The notes under the pieces were generated by a model. It was not told where the DNA came from, ran no database searches, and saw only the letters and a list, made by a program, of their open reading frames with translations. Below are positions 51,523-64,000 of a stretch of 64,000 bases of DNA, piece after piece; position 1 is the stretch's first letter; every line of letters starts with the position of its first letter. Made by a program: the position numbers and the translations under genes. The stretch lies in the NCBI GenBank assembly GCA_032207245.1, contig CM063508.1:116634786-116698785 (forward strand), given 5' to 3'. The stretch comes from Pardosa pseudoannulata (lineage: Eukaryota; Arthropoda; Arachnida; Araneae; Lycosidae).

Positions 51523-51706
51523 TTTGGTTTGGTTTGGTTTTGGAGTGCTACGGTCTACTTTTTGCAACACGAGTGCTAATGAGACTGGGACCTACTGCTT
51601 AAAGCCGATTCCGAACGGCTACGAACATCCATGCCATAGTGGGATTCGAACCCACGAACTCCGGTTCCGAAGGCCAGCACCCTAACCAATCGGCCATCGT
51701 TTGGCA
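51523..51706 (-). mobile_element. tRNA-derived SINE, reference-quality copy
   Basis: The copy is 184 bp with intact A and B boxes and a (GGTTT)n tail. The 14-bp target duplication CTGACCTGGAGAAG is perfect (51509-51522, 51707-51720). It is the best-preserved member in the window. Confidence 0.9.
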
Positions 51707-52016
51707 CTGACCTGGAGAAGAGTCTACCCCAGACTCAAAGGCGAATAAGAATTTTAAATTAAATTAAATAAATAAATAAATAATAATGAAAAATAAATTA
51801 ATTAAAAATACATATAAATATATAAAACAAAAATAAAATGAAATAAATAGAATTAATAGAAAATAATCTGATTAGTTTTAGAGGTTAATAGCAAGGCAAA
51901 CGCTGATTCAGTATGGTATCTTCTGAGATACGTTCAATTTATGAGCTGGGTATAACAATGAGAGTACAACGCTATAGTAATGAAGGAGTAAGGAGAATAC
52001 AGACCAACAACAACAG

Positions 52017-52017
52017 C

Positions 52018-52054
<37 letters not shown>

Positions 52055-52055
52055 G
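52017..52055 (+). repeat. (AAT)n microsatellite
   Basis: A pure AAT trinucleotide run; similar short runs are at 45576-45602, 48677-48700 and 52645-52675. Confidence 0.95.
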
Positions 52056-55000
52056 AAAATAACAATTAACAAATAATAATAGCTGAAGTAAGTAGCAGGT
52101 AGGGTGCCATATGTATTACCAAATAATACTAATGTCCTTGAATAATTCTCAGGAGACTACAACTACGGTCTTGGTCAACTTAGATTTATCAACAATATTA
52201 TATCAATACTGTAAAGGTGGCTAATTACATAACATACTAAAACAAATATACATAAACAATACTCTTGAACAGACGCTTGACAATTAACTTAAAGTCAATT
52301 CATACCATCCACTTTTACAACTAGAACCAAAAATATAGTCCTCATAGAGCTCATAATTGTGATATCTCATAATGTTTATAATACAGGATAAATTTTAATT
52401 TTCAAAAGTATCAGAAAGTATTAGATTTTTTTTTAATTTTATACCTACATTTCCCATTTCTGTATCTTCGTTCAATGGTTTAAAGATAAGATTAAGAAAA
52501 TTTATACCCACAGTCATTATTTTGCAGAAACAGTTGTTCTGTAGGTTAAAATGGATCTCATATGGATCATTTTAAGAATTTCACTTACACGAATTTATTC
52601 GATTTAGATCGTTGAGAAAATTTTGTTATTAATCCTCAATTAAAATTATTATTATTATTATTATTATTATTATTTTTGAAAATCGGAGTCTTAAATTCAA
52701 GTTACAGAACCTACAATTACTTTCCTACAATTTTTGAAGGATTTTCTGCCATTCAGATTCCTATAATTGTACAGTGTCCTTTATCAGTATACCTTGTATT
52801 AAATCCAAGTATCGTCAAATCCTGAGTAATTTTGAAATCATATTTTATGCCTCATAGTTTCAATCCATTTACAAAATTTTAGTTTGTTATACAGGAAATA
52901 ACATCTCTCTCATTAAAAATTTATTCAAGAACTTTTTCAAAATTTAAGGGAATTCTGAAACTTTCTTTTTGTGTTTATATCGTTTAATAAAAATTTATTT
53001 ATAGTATAATATTAATTTTTGTATTTTTGTATTTTTTATTTCATAGCTTGGTTCGCTATAAGATATCAAAAATAAACATGGGTTCAGAAATTAAAAAAAA
53101 AGTTATGAACCAATTTATTAATTTTACTTTAAGTTATTTGAGAATTTCAGCCTTCACATTTCCGTCAAATCTTACCTCTTGGGAAAAATGTAGAACATAA
53201 CGCTCCAAACCCTAAATTCTAATTTCTGTACTTGAGTCTAAAATTTAAAAATAAACTGATAAAATTTCATTAAAAATTAAGATTATATAACAAATTACGT
53301 GGTGGGTTATTCTTAAACTGTAACAATATGATCACAGAAATTTAACTTATCATGGGAATCTTTTTATTGAGAAAAACTATTAAATAACATTTATTTCAGA
53401 ATTATTATTTTGGAACTCAAGAATATTATGATTTATTTTTAATGAATATCTATCCAGGTGAATTGATGAAGATTTTTATTCAGTATTATTTAATTGGACA
53501 ATGCAGGTAGCTTTGAGAATTCTGCAAAATGAAACCTTACCATTTAAAGTGGTCGTTTAAAATCTCATACTAGTTCTAGAAAATATTATATTCGTTAGGT
53601 AAGCATTTCTAGACTTTAAATTCATGTTATTCTGAATATTAGATGAAATCAATTCTGAAATGCATCCAACGGATTCTAACATCAATCGATTTATATAATA
53701 CGGTTTTTAAAAATAAACTAAATAAATAACTTAAACTCTTCGCCGGCATTTGCTTTGCAAAAATGAGCTACTGCAACAAAATATTTAAAAAAAATCTATG
53801 AAGCTCTGTTTAAGTAAAACTTACATTCAGTTACTCAGAAATGAATACTAAATAAGTAAAATGTGTATTTTTACATGCATATCTATAAACAACCTTTGAA
53901 GAGCTTCATGGGAAGGTGTGTTCAATGGCTGTTAGACCGAACATAAAGTAAAATATGTATTTTTACATAAATTTGTAAATACACAGTTTAAAGTGTTTCA
54001 TGGACATTGTAGCAGATTATTTTTTCTGAAAGTCTGTTTGCCAAAAAAGATAACATAAAAATGTACTAGCATATCAAATGCATCTTTATCCAGGCAATGA
54101 TTTTTAAAAAACTTTTGATCCATTTGGATTGAATAGTTGAAAATAGCAAATACCAGACTTTGTATACATTATGCGGTTGGCATTATTTACTTTAAACACA
54201 ATTTATACATAAAATATAATGTGTAAATCATCAATAAAAGTCAATGCAGAACAGTATGTAAAAGTCATACTCCTGCAGTTTGAACATGAAAGTTACATAA
54301 TGGTTCATAAGAGGCATAGAGTCGGTAGGAAATGATTCTTGTAAAATAAATTTGCATTGCTAAGTTTGTCCAATATTAACCTTTCTTTAACATTAAATTG
54401 CTTGCTACATATGAATATGTTATTGAATTTTTCACTTGTAACAGGAAAGAATTGAATTATAATGTGGATTTTTAACGATAATTTACATTGAATATGTGGA
54501 ATTCATTTCATGAAAATCATAAATAAAAATACTTTAAATTGTATAGTAAAACTATCCACATATGTTTGACATTCGTTCAATAGCTGAAAATTTAAGAGAT
54601 AGAATTTAAATAAAATGGCCATTTATTATAAAGTACATAGATTAAAGTTTATAAAATAATAGCATTGTTACAGTTTGTAATGAAAACAGGTAATTATTAT
54701 TAAGGCAAAGTAAAATTCCACAAGCTTCTCAAAATTATATTTTTGATGTTGCAAGTAGTAAAATAAGCATGTTTCAGGACAAAATAATTTGTAAATACTT
54801 GATTGTTTTAAGAAAAGATAATGAACTCTTCAATAGGATTTTTTAATACTTTTTCTTGCTTGTTTTTATCTTTCGGAATAATAAATAACACGTTACAACA
54901 GACAATAGTACATTTCAGAAGTTAAATGTTTCTACTTTAATCGCTCATACGGTAATCACTAATTTGTCGGTTGCACTGCTAATTTGTCGGTTGAACTGCT

Positions 55001-55797
55001 AATTTTTTGGTAAATATAACAATGACCCTTACTATTTAAGTTTCGGGTAGTAGTCAAAGAGGTTTACCGGAACAAAACTCCATAACTCTGAGTCATGTTG
55101 CTGACATTGACATTTGTAGCTTTTAGGTTCCGGTCATGTTATTTTTCGTATTTCACTGAATTTACCTGAACAATAATCTAAAATATACTAAACACTGAAG
55201 TCGCACATCCATTTATCCGTTTTTGATGGAAAATGTGGTTTTGAAATAGCTATTACATGGTTATATGTTTCTTACCTTTAACCTCCAGTAGATTATTAAA
55301 GTAATCGGCTAAAATTTTATTGCTGATAATAAACTTAGTTCGTGAGTTCTCCTTCTAAATTCTATAAATAGCATTCTTGTTTTTATTAGTTGGAGAGGAA
55401 TTCCTGTTCAAATCAATGAAATAAAAAGTTTTCAGTAGAATTTGTTAAATAGTATTGCAAGCCATACACTTTATTCTACTTCGTTCACTTATTTTTAGAT
55501 TTATTTGTATTGTACATATACGAACATTTACTACACTTGGAAACATACTTTGAGATGTAAAAAAAATACTGCCTGTGAATAATGAACAGTTTCTTAGTAC
55601 AAAAAGTGAGATAAAAACTATAACAATCTCTTTGTTTTTAAACCTATTCAAACAAACTTGATATTTGGAAAATTTGGAACTCAGGACCAAGCACAAATTT
55701 CCCCACACTTGGCTTGACATCTTTAGAGGTATCGTTTGAACTTGGCAAATATTGAAACCGTGATACTAATTTAAGTACCCCGGCCTCAGTCAGTGAA

Positions 55798-55885
55798 CAC
55801 GACGTTTAATTGGTTCAAACTCGCAACCTTCCGGCTATGAATTGATGCCCTTGTCTATCAAGCTATCACGGCTCGGGTATATACT
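55798..55885 (-). mobile_element. tRNA-like SINE fragment, third family
   Basis: The minus strand reads GAGCCGTGATAGCTTGATAG and then GGTTGCGAGTTTGAACC, the spacing of tRNA A and B boxes. There is no cloverleaf, so it is a SINE head and not a tRNA gene. Confidence 0.45.
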
Positions 55886-56688
55886 ATAGAATATGAAACA
55901 ATTCAATAAGAACTAATCTAAGAAAAAAGCAATGTTATCGGGAATTAATTTTTTTTTTTACTTACGTGACCTTTTTTACCTTAAGTATTGTGGTGGTGTC
56001 AAAGCTTTTTCAAAAGGCGTCTTGGCCCACTACCTGTTGATTTAGACATAAAACTTAATAATATTTTTACTAATAAGTGAGAATATATTTACCCTAATCA
56101 AGAATTGAGTACTTCTTTTGAGTTAAACTAAATTAAAATGAAATTTATTAGTTTTTCATAACAATATATTTATATTATAATTTTATAAAATCAATAATTT
56201 TTAAGGATACGAATTACCTGACATTACTGAACAAGAGGGAAATTGCACAGAAAGTTGAAAAAATTCAACTTTCTAATTAATCATTCTGATGAAATGATCG
56301 ATCTTATTCAAAAACAACACGAAATGTATTTTTCCTGCTTTTTCTAAATACTGATAACAATGGTTTAGTTAGTAAATGATTCTAATTGTCATCTCACTTA
56401 CTTACCAATATTGAGATTCTAATTCATGAATAACCACAACAAAAACCAGCCCCCTACCTATTCGTGCCATAAATGTGCTAATCTTACTAGGAGTTATACA
56501 ATAAAATTAAATACATTTGATCACAGTACATAAATTCTATCAAAATAAAGTTGATAAAATGTACAAAATTAATTAAAACCAGGATGACCTTTACTAAACC
56601 TTTAGAAATTCATTGTAAATTTAATAAATATGGTATTTAAGAACCTTATATAGGCCTAATATATTGGTAAAAATTACTTTCATTTCAG

Positions 56689-57630
56689 AGTGACTTGCGG
56701 GCTATGCTTTATCAGTGCAACAACTCACTTGTGTAATGTAAATATATTTTTTTTTAAATAATTATATTGGGAGAACAATGATTAATAATCCATAAAATCA
56801 TTCAATAAATAAAAAAATAAAAAAAAACCTTAGAAGTGCTCCTTAAACAGGTTTTGGATCATAGACATCAAAACTCGATTTTGGAAATTTTCCAAATATA
56901 CTACAAATGTAACCGTTAGCATTCGTTTGTAAATTTTTAGTGCTGCCATCTTTTAACAAGAAAAGAAAAGAGGAACAAAAAAAAGTTATACTATTAATTA
57001 AACTTAAAACATTTTTCTACGAACTTTTCTTTTAAAAAAAATAATAGAAGGTGATATATTCAGGGCGACATTATTACAAAAGGGGTATCTCTAAAATATA
57101 ATCTTTCAGGAACACCGTTAAATATTATTTGGGAATTTAATGAAAATGTTACCTGTGAACCTTATATATGTCAAATATACGGGGAAAAAATTACATTCAT
57201 TTCGAAGTGACGTGAAGGGGAGGGTTTATCAGTGCTGCAACATCTCCTTTTCATAGTATAAATAGGAATATAAAATATTGTAATAAAAAATAAATTATAT
57301 TAGGAGAACAATGATTAATAATCGCTAAAATGATTCAATTATTAAATAACTAAAATACTTATAAATTCTATTTGAACATATTTTGATTCATAGCCAAAAA
57401 AAAATTAAATTTAGAAATTTTCCAGATATTCCCAACAATTTCTCACCATTCATTTGTGATTGTTAGTGCTGCCCTCTATTAGTAACAAGAGGGAAAAAAG
57501 TTATATTATTAATTATATTTGAAACATTTTTGCACAACTTTTTAAAAATATATATATGAAAATGTGATATATTCGGAGTGACATTATCCCGGTAAGGGAT
57601 ATCACTAATATACGATCTTTAGAATACGAT
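56689..57630 (+). repeat. Two tandem units of about 515 bp related to the piggyBac MITE
   Basis: AGTGACTTGCGGG/AGTGACGTGAAGGG and GATATATTCAGGGCGACATT/GATATATTCGGAGTGACATT pair up at offsets of about 515 bp. The TTACCTGTGAACCTTATA block (about 57150) is shared with the MITE ends at 11.3 and 25.2 kb. Confidence 0.65.
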
Positions 57631-58270
57631 TTGTATATTGATTTTATTCTTTGATAATTAAACTAAGATTAAAACGAGACGAATAGTTTATAAACATTTT
57701 ATTGTCTAAAACATTAAATGGCATTAAAATATACGAAATTCCTTTTAAAAGCAATGAAAATATTTAATAATTAAATATATGAAAGATACAATAGTTATAT
57801 CTAAAAGCAGGGCTACTTCCTGTGTCGTGATACCTCTAGGCCGACAATTATTTAAAATATGCTCTAAAAACATTGACTAAAAGATGGTTTTATTACTACC
57901 TATAAAAATTACAAGACTTATTATTCTTAACTTTAATTTGAACTATTGCGTCCATTAAATGCATCAAATCTGCATTCGCTCGATAGAAATTGTTTTTAAA
58001 TCGTCTAATTTCTCCCGTGTCATTGTTGTCCTCATTCCCGTTTTAATTCATTTTAAATTTGAAATTTATGAGGCTTCAAAGAAATTTATTGAAGGTATAT
58101 TACAGCTTTATTTCTATTAGCATTGAAAGCATTCAAAAGAATACTCTGCTCTTGCTATAAATATGTAGTAGCGGCTCAACTCTAAGATAGTACTTTAGAT
58201 TGTACCTAACGTGCTTAAGCCACCTAAACCTAACTATACAAATATTTAAAGGGCCCCAGTACGTGAAGTA

Positions 58271-58455
58271 GTAAATGGTTTGTGGTTTGAGGCAGTACTG
58301 TCTACTGTTATACTAGACAAGAGCTGATGAGAATGTGACCTATTCGTCAAATTCAGTACAAAAAGAAATACGAACATGCACGTAAGCCGCGAAATTCGAA
58401 CCAACAAACTCCGATGCCAAATAAAAGATACCTACCTATTTGACTATCGTTCGGA
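58271..58455 (-). mobile_element. tRNA-derived SINE, old copy
   Basis: Tail, core remnant and B-box remnant (GAAATTCGAACCAACAAACT) are recognisable in family order but heavily diverged. Confidence 0.55.
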
Positions 58456-59381
58456 GGTTGTAAAGTGTGAAAAAAAAACAGGAAAATGTTAAATTGATAC
58501 TTATTTTCCTAGGCTATGTTTCATTCTTCGATAAATATCATATATATTTCAGGATATCTCTTATATTTTAACTTTCTAACCAATATATATGCTACTACGT
58601 ATTCTCACCATTTCCAACAGCATTACAAGAAATCTTAGTCTGTTGTATGGAATGTTTCCTTACAATATGTCAACCCTCACAGAAGATGGGTTTTTTTCCG
58701 TGATCACTCGCAGAGATGAATTTGAGGCAATTTTGTGATGATTTTTAATACAATTAAATACTTTATTTGTTCAAAAAATAAGATGGTTAAAAAATTGCAC
58801 ATTTACGATACAATAAAATCTATTGACAGTCCAATATTCATGTCAAATCTGAAATACCTCTCTAATTATTTTTGTTATATGCTATTAGCATAATAGATCT
58901 CTGGGATATATGGATTCTTATCTATGCAATAGAATTCCTCTATGCCAGATCTCTAACACATGAATTTTTATTTCAAAGACAAGCTGACTAAAAGTGTTTC
59001 TAAATTTTAATCTAATAAATTTCCCATTACTAGTTATATAGTTATATAAACACATGCATATTCCGTTTTGAGTTTAGAATATTTATTGTCTCCATCCAAA
59101 ATTGATTTTAAGTAATTGTGAAAAGTCAGTCGTGTATGTGTAAGTGCAAATCGAGGAAACGGAAGTGTAAATCAGAAATAGGAAAATGTACATAATTTCT
59201 TAGACTGAACTGCTTAATTAAAAATATTTATGTAACTATTGGATGAAAAAACTCATCCTAACTCTTGTTTGTAACCCAAATTGTTCTCAGTCATTGACTA
59301 ATGAGGCTCCAAAAGGCTGATAAAGAATTATTTTCTAAATATTTCAATTGAAATATTTCAATATGCATTAAAACAATGTAT

Positions 59382-60313
59382 CAGTGTTGCCAACCATACG
59401 ATAATTATCGTATATGTACGATAATTTAGGACTCTGTGCTATGAAAAATAATGTCAAAATTATGTGACATAATTCTGAAAAACTCTACGATAATTTCCTG
59501 ATTTGTACGATAAAACAAATGTAGACTAATGGAGAATTAAAGGAACAAGGAATTTAACTGTAACTCTATGAAGAGCAACAACAAAAAATTGAGAATGTCT
59601 TTATTAAACCGATTATTAAATAATAATCGGTATTATTACTGAATATTTCATATTTTAAAAACCACAGTAAATAATGAATTATAACATTATTAAAAAGTAT
59701 ATATAAGTTTTTTTTCTTCTGTCAATACATAAAATGCCAGAATAGTTTTATTGAGGGCAAATAGAATAAAGAAAACTAATTAAACTTTTTATTGTATAGA
59801 AATATATTAATCCTATAACCTAAATATATTTTTAAATAGTCCATGATTTGAGTGAAATGTATAAAAATATATAAATAAAAATAATTAAAAATCTCTTGAT
59901 TTCATTATCATTAACCCTCCAACTTTCTTTTCCAAATTAAAAGTAAATTATATGGTTTTTTAAAAAATTAATTGGCTGTAAATTGTTTAAGAACTGAATC
60001 AGTATCTATATTGAAACTTTTTATATATGGTATGAAAATGCTTAGATCAGTAAAGAAAAATCATATGTCTGGTGTTTCATTTAAAGTAAAATACGGGGTG
60101 ATAGAAAAATATTTAATGAATCATATTAAAATATTTACATATTTCCCCCCACCAAAAAAAAGTGGAGGAACGTAAACGAGAAAATATATCGTAAAAGCGC
60201 CATCTATTAACACTATTTTAAACAATTACAAAAATGTACGATATTTTAAAAGCCAATGCCATAATTTTAGGACCTAGAATCCATAATTTTGACTTTGAAG
60301 GTTGGTAACACTG
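59382..60313. mobile_element. Non-autonomous TIR transposon in the right intergenic region
   Basis: The 14-bp terminal inverted repeats are CAGTGTTGCCAACC and GGTTGGTAACACTG (one mismatch). The left subterminal region contains the perfect palindrome ATACGATAATTATCGTAT and repeats of TACGATAAT, and related ACGAT motifs recur near the right end. No intact transposase is visible; the 67-codon frame inside is not recognisable. The target-site duplication is unclear. Confidence 0.6.
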
Positions 60314-60827
60314 ATCATATGCATAAGAAACGATAGACATTGTTTATTTTCCTCATATTCTGTATAGTAATATCACTTATTATACATAAATCAAATAAAA
60401 ATGCTATTAAACAAATGTGTTTCCTTACAGTTTATAAACAACTCACGAGAGTACAGATAAAATATAACTGTCGGAGAAACATAACACAAATTGAGTTACC
60501 AATGAGAATTGATATATTAAATTATTAATTTTCATTAAATACTCTACATGACATTTAACTTTAAAAAAAAAAAAAAAAATTCACAAAATTTCTTTAGTTA
60601 AAATGCCACGGAACAGATTTTTTAGTAGCTTACATAAAATATTTGATTCTCTAAGTATTATTTATTGAAATTAATATTCCTCTTAATTGCTTATAGTACG
60701 ATTTTGAAGAAGAAATTAAGACTATATTAATTAATACTCGTAGGAATTAAAAAATTTCATTTAATAGATAAGCTTAAATTTTCTTTTGTATGTAAACATT
60801 TATATTTTCCACAGAATAACTTAGTAT

Positions 60828-63190
60828 CATTCATGTAATTAAATTGTTAGGTTACTTTTTAAAACTAAATAGTTGTTTCTACTTATTCTCTAATTTTCTT
60901 GATTTTTTTTTATTTTATATCAAAACAATATCTGTATTATTAATTCATTCTAAAGAATGCAATTTTTCAGATCACTGTAGTTTAAGTTGTAGGTTAACAC
61001 CTATATTGTAAATAAAGTTATCATATAAACCATGATATAAGTTATAATTTTTTTCTGAAATTATAATTTATTAATTGTTCTACATTTTTCATCATAATAA
61101 AACAATATGAATAATTTCGTGATTTTATAAGTTTGGAATGGTTTGTTTTGGAGCACTGTGGTCTACTTTTTGCAACACTAGGGCTAATGAGACTGTGTCC
61201 TACTGCTTAAAGCCGATTCCGAACGGCTACGAACATCCATGCCACAATTGGATTCGAACCCACGAACTCCGGTTCCGAATGCCAGCACCCTAACCATTCC
61301 GTCATCGTTCGGCCGTGATGTTTATAAGAGTACAAAGAGCTCTTAAATAATTCTTAATTTTTGTATAATTTTAACGTGTGTTTTAAAAATTTATAGACAA
61401 TCAAAATAGAAGCAATTTCCAGATGCACCGAACTTCTTTTAGAAGGTATAAGACCCCCTTGACTTATAAGAATAAATAAATAAATAAATGATTAACTTCA
61501 AGGTCTTTAGTCTTATTTTTTCAAATAATAAAGATTTTTAAAAATTTTATTACATTTATTGTCATTTTAAAGCAACTTGAAAATAAAATAAGTATTTTAA
61601 CATAGACTCATTGTATTTTTTTCAGACAAAATTTTAAAATTTAAAACCTAAAATGACAGTCTTGTCTATTTTCATAGAAAAATAAGCACGCTTTCATCTA
61701 AACTTTCTTGCTGTAATACGAAAATGAAGTTCTAAAATTGTGATAATAGAATCTTCATTCATGTAATTAAATTGTTAGGTTATTTTTTAGGACTAAATAG
61801 TTATTTCTACTTAATCTTTAATTCTCATGATTTTTTTATATTTTATATCAAAACAATATTTGTATTATTAATTCATTCTAAAGAATGCAAATTTCAGATC
61901 ACTGTAGTTTAAGTTGCAGGTTAACACCTATATTGTAAACAAAGTTATCATATAAACCGTGATATAAGTTTTTTTTAAACTATAATTTATTAATTGTTCT
62001 ACATTTTTCATCACAATAAAACAATATGAATAATTTGGTGATTTTATAAGAGTTTAAAGAGCTCTTAAATAATTATTAATTTTTGTATAATTTTAACATG
62101 TTTTTTAAAAATTTATAGACAATCAAAATAGAAGCAATTTCCAGATGCACCGAACTTGTTTTAGAAGGTATAAGGCTCCCTTGACTTATAAGAACAAATA
62201 AATAAATAAATAAATAACTTCAAGATCTTTAGTCTTATTTTTTTCCAATAATAAAGATTTTTATAAATTTTATTACATTTATTGGCATTTTGAAGCAACT
62301 TGAAAATAAAATATGTACTATAACATAGACTCATTGTATTTTTTTCAGACAAAATTTTAAAACTTAAGACCTAAAATGACAGTCTTGTCTATTTTCATAG
62401 AAAAATGAGCACGCTTTCATCTAAACTTTCTTGCTATAATATGAAAATGAAGTTCTAAAATTATAATAGAATCTTCATTCATATATTTAAATTGTTAGGT
62501 TATTTTTTAGGACTAAATAGTTATTTCTACTTAATCTCTAATTCTCATGATTTTTTTATATTTTATATCAAAACAATATCTGTATTATTAATTCATTCTA
62601 GAGAATGCAATTTTCAGATCACTGTAGTTTAAGTTGCAGGTTAACACATATATTGTAAACAAAGTTATATAAACCGTGATATAAGTTTTTTTGAAAATAT
62701 AATTTATTAATTGTTCTACATTTTTCATGATAATAAAACAATATGAATAATTCCGTAATTTTATAAGAGTACAAGCAGCTCTTAAATAATTCTTAATTTT
62801 TGCATAATTTTAACATGTGTTTTAAAAATTTATAGACAATCAAAATAGAAGCAATTTCCAGATGCACCGAACTTCTTTTAGAAGGTATAAGGCCCCCTTG
62901 ACTTATAAGAACAAATAAATAAATAAATTATTAACTTCAAGGTATTTAGTCTTATTTTTTCCAATAATAAAGATTTTTAAAAATTTTATTACATTTATTG
63001 GCATTTTGAAGCAACTTGAAAATAAAATAAGTATTTTAACATAGACTCATTGTATTTTTTTTCAAACAAAATTTTAAAATTTAAGACCTAAAATGGTAAT
63101 CTGGCCTATTTTCATAGAAAAATGAACACGCTTTCATCTAAACTTTCTTGCTATAATGAAAATGATGTTCTAAAATTATGATAATAGTAT
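60828..63190 (+). repeat. Triplicated segment of about 720 bp
   Basis: Units begin with CATTCATGTAATTAAATTG-like sequence at 60828, 61756 and 62476. The first is longer only because of the SINE at 61133-61316. Units are very similar, which indicates recent duplication. Confidence 0.92.
61133..61316 (-). mobile_element. tRNA-derived SINE inserted in a 720-bp repeat unit
   Basis: This full-length copy interrupts the first unit of the triplicated segment. The sister units show the empty site (GTGATTTTATAAGAG), and a near-perfect duplication of that sequence flanks the SINE. Confidence 0.88.
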
Positions 63191-64000
63191 GTTTAAAATC
63201 AATAAGAAAAACAGCGTATTTCTATACACCGTCATTTTTTAACCTGTAAATCGATCATAATTTTCTAATAATGACCCTTTGTCTAATTATTCTGTCTAGT
63301 TTCATGTAGATATAGTGAATGCATATTAATATTGTTTATTTAACATTGCTTCTCCATAAATAATAGAGTAATGTATCCACCTAATAAGAAAATTACCAAA
63401 ACATTACTTCGTTTTTCTCAAAAAGTATCGTGAAAGATTTATGGCCATTTACTGTACAACTATTATATAAAGTAGAAGATAAATGTAGAAGATATTTACA
63501 GGTTTTATAACGGTTTTGAATTTTTGAAATAACAGTTATGACTTTAAATTTAAGTCTTTCATACCCACACACTAGGATTTCAAATGTCCTCTGCTTCCCA
63601 GCCCTATACAACGAAGTTTGAATGTTTTCCTTCCTCCCCAATCTTTTTTTCACCAGTCAATCTAAGCAAACAAGTTCACAATCTAATAGAGTAGCAATAA
63701 AAAGTTTCACGTTATCCAGATACAAGTAGTGTTTTCCAACAACCCCCAGTGGAAATCACCTGCAAATATCAGATGTTTATAGTGAGTCCTCTGTTCACCT
63801 TCTGTTCATGGGAGAAGTACATTTTCTCAGGCATTGACTATTTTGGGACGCAGGGGTCTTGGACATCGAAGGCTATTGTGGAAACGATAAGGTTAAATGT
63901 TAAAATAAACATCATGATTAACGAACAAATGATTTTGATGAACACCGAGTCCAAAAAATGGAACCAGAATGAGTAAACTGATCAACCCTTGCTTAAGTTT

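Larger units (their letters stand above)
51311..64000. other. Right-hand intergenic region
   Basis: It holds SINEs (51.5, 58.3, 61.1 kb), a tRNA-like fragment (55.8 kb), MITE-related tandem units (56.7-57.6 kb), a TIR transposon (59.4-60.3 kb) and the 720-bp triplication (60.8-63.2 kb). No exon of a third channel gene or other gene is recognisable. The intervals 52.1-55.7 and 63.2-64.0 kb show nothing I can name. Confidence 0.55.

Noticed and set aside
63749..63976. 75-codon frame at the right edge
   Set aside because: No family motif, no convincing splice sites and ordinary composition; not supportable as a gene.

Overview
The window is AT-rich eukaryotic nuclear DNA with small exons, multi-kilobase introns and many transposable-element relics. 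The gene family, the tRNA-derived SINEs, the mariner/Tc1 and piggyBac-type elements and the intron-heavy layout suggest an arthropod. An arachnid, most likely a spider, is my best guess, but this is inference and no marker gene fixes the species.

There are two protein-coding loci, both on the plus strand and both degenerin/epithelial sodium channel (DEG/ENaC) subunits. Gene A enters from the left edge; only its last three exons are present (159-199, 2585-2660, 3490-3804). Gene B is complete. I joined 12 exons between 11396 and 50285 by splice sites, reading phase and family motifs into a 557-residue protein with TM1, a cysteine-rich extracellular domain, TM2 with a G-F-S filter and a basic C-tail. 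Coding sequence is 1,674 nt of a 38.9 kb span. The last three exons of A and B have matching phases and aligned protein, so they are tandem paralogues.

Region by region: 1-3.9 kb is the gene A 3' end. 3.9-10.7 kb is intergenic, with a promoter-like segment holding a heat-shock element, a TATA box and a palindrome (4.66-5.05 kb), and a GC-rich patch (9.25-9.54 kb). 10.69-11.36 kb is a piggyBac-type MITE ending 30 bp before the gene B start codon. 11.4-50.3 kb is gene B. Its introns hold a 213-bp array, a 156-bp array, a Tc1 element, two solo-LTR-like elements, SINEs, an orphan coding-like ORF (27.7-28.0 kb), a T/G-skewed block (28.5-30.4 kb), AT microsatellites, and a 4.5-kb satellite array with higher-order structure (40.5-45.0 kb). 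50.29-51.25 kb is a deleted mariner whose target site begins 5 bp after the gene B stop codon. 51.3-64 kb is intergenic, with SINEs, piggyBac-like tandem units, a TIR transposon and a triplicated 720-bp segment.

The two channel genes probably encode subunits of trimeric, amiloride-type cation channels at the plasma membrane; ligand and tissue cannot be read from the sequence. The most interesting signals are the transposons abutting both ends of the gene B coding region, the HSE-bearing LTR family, the higher-order and strictly phased satellites inside introns, and the unexplained intronic ORF. Nothing in the window is prokaryotic.
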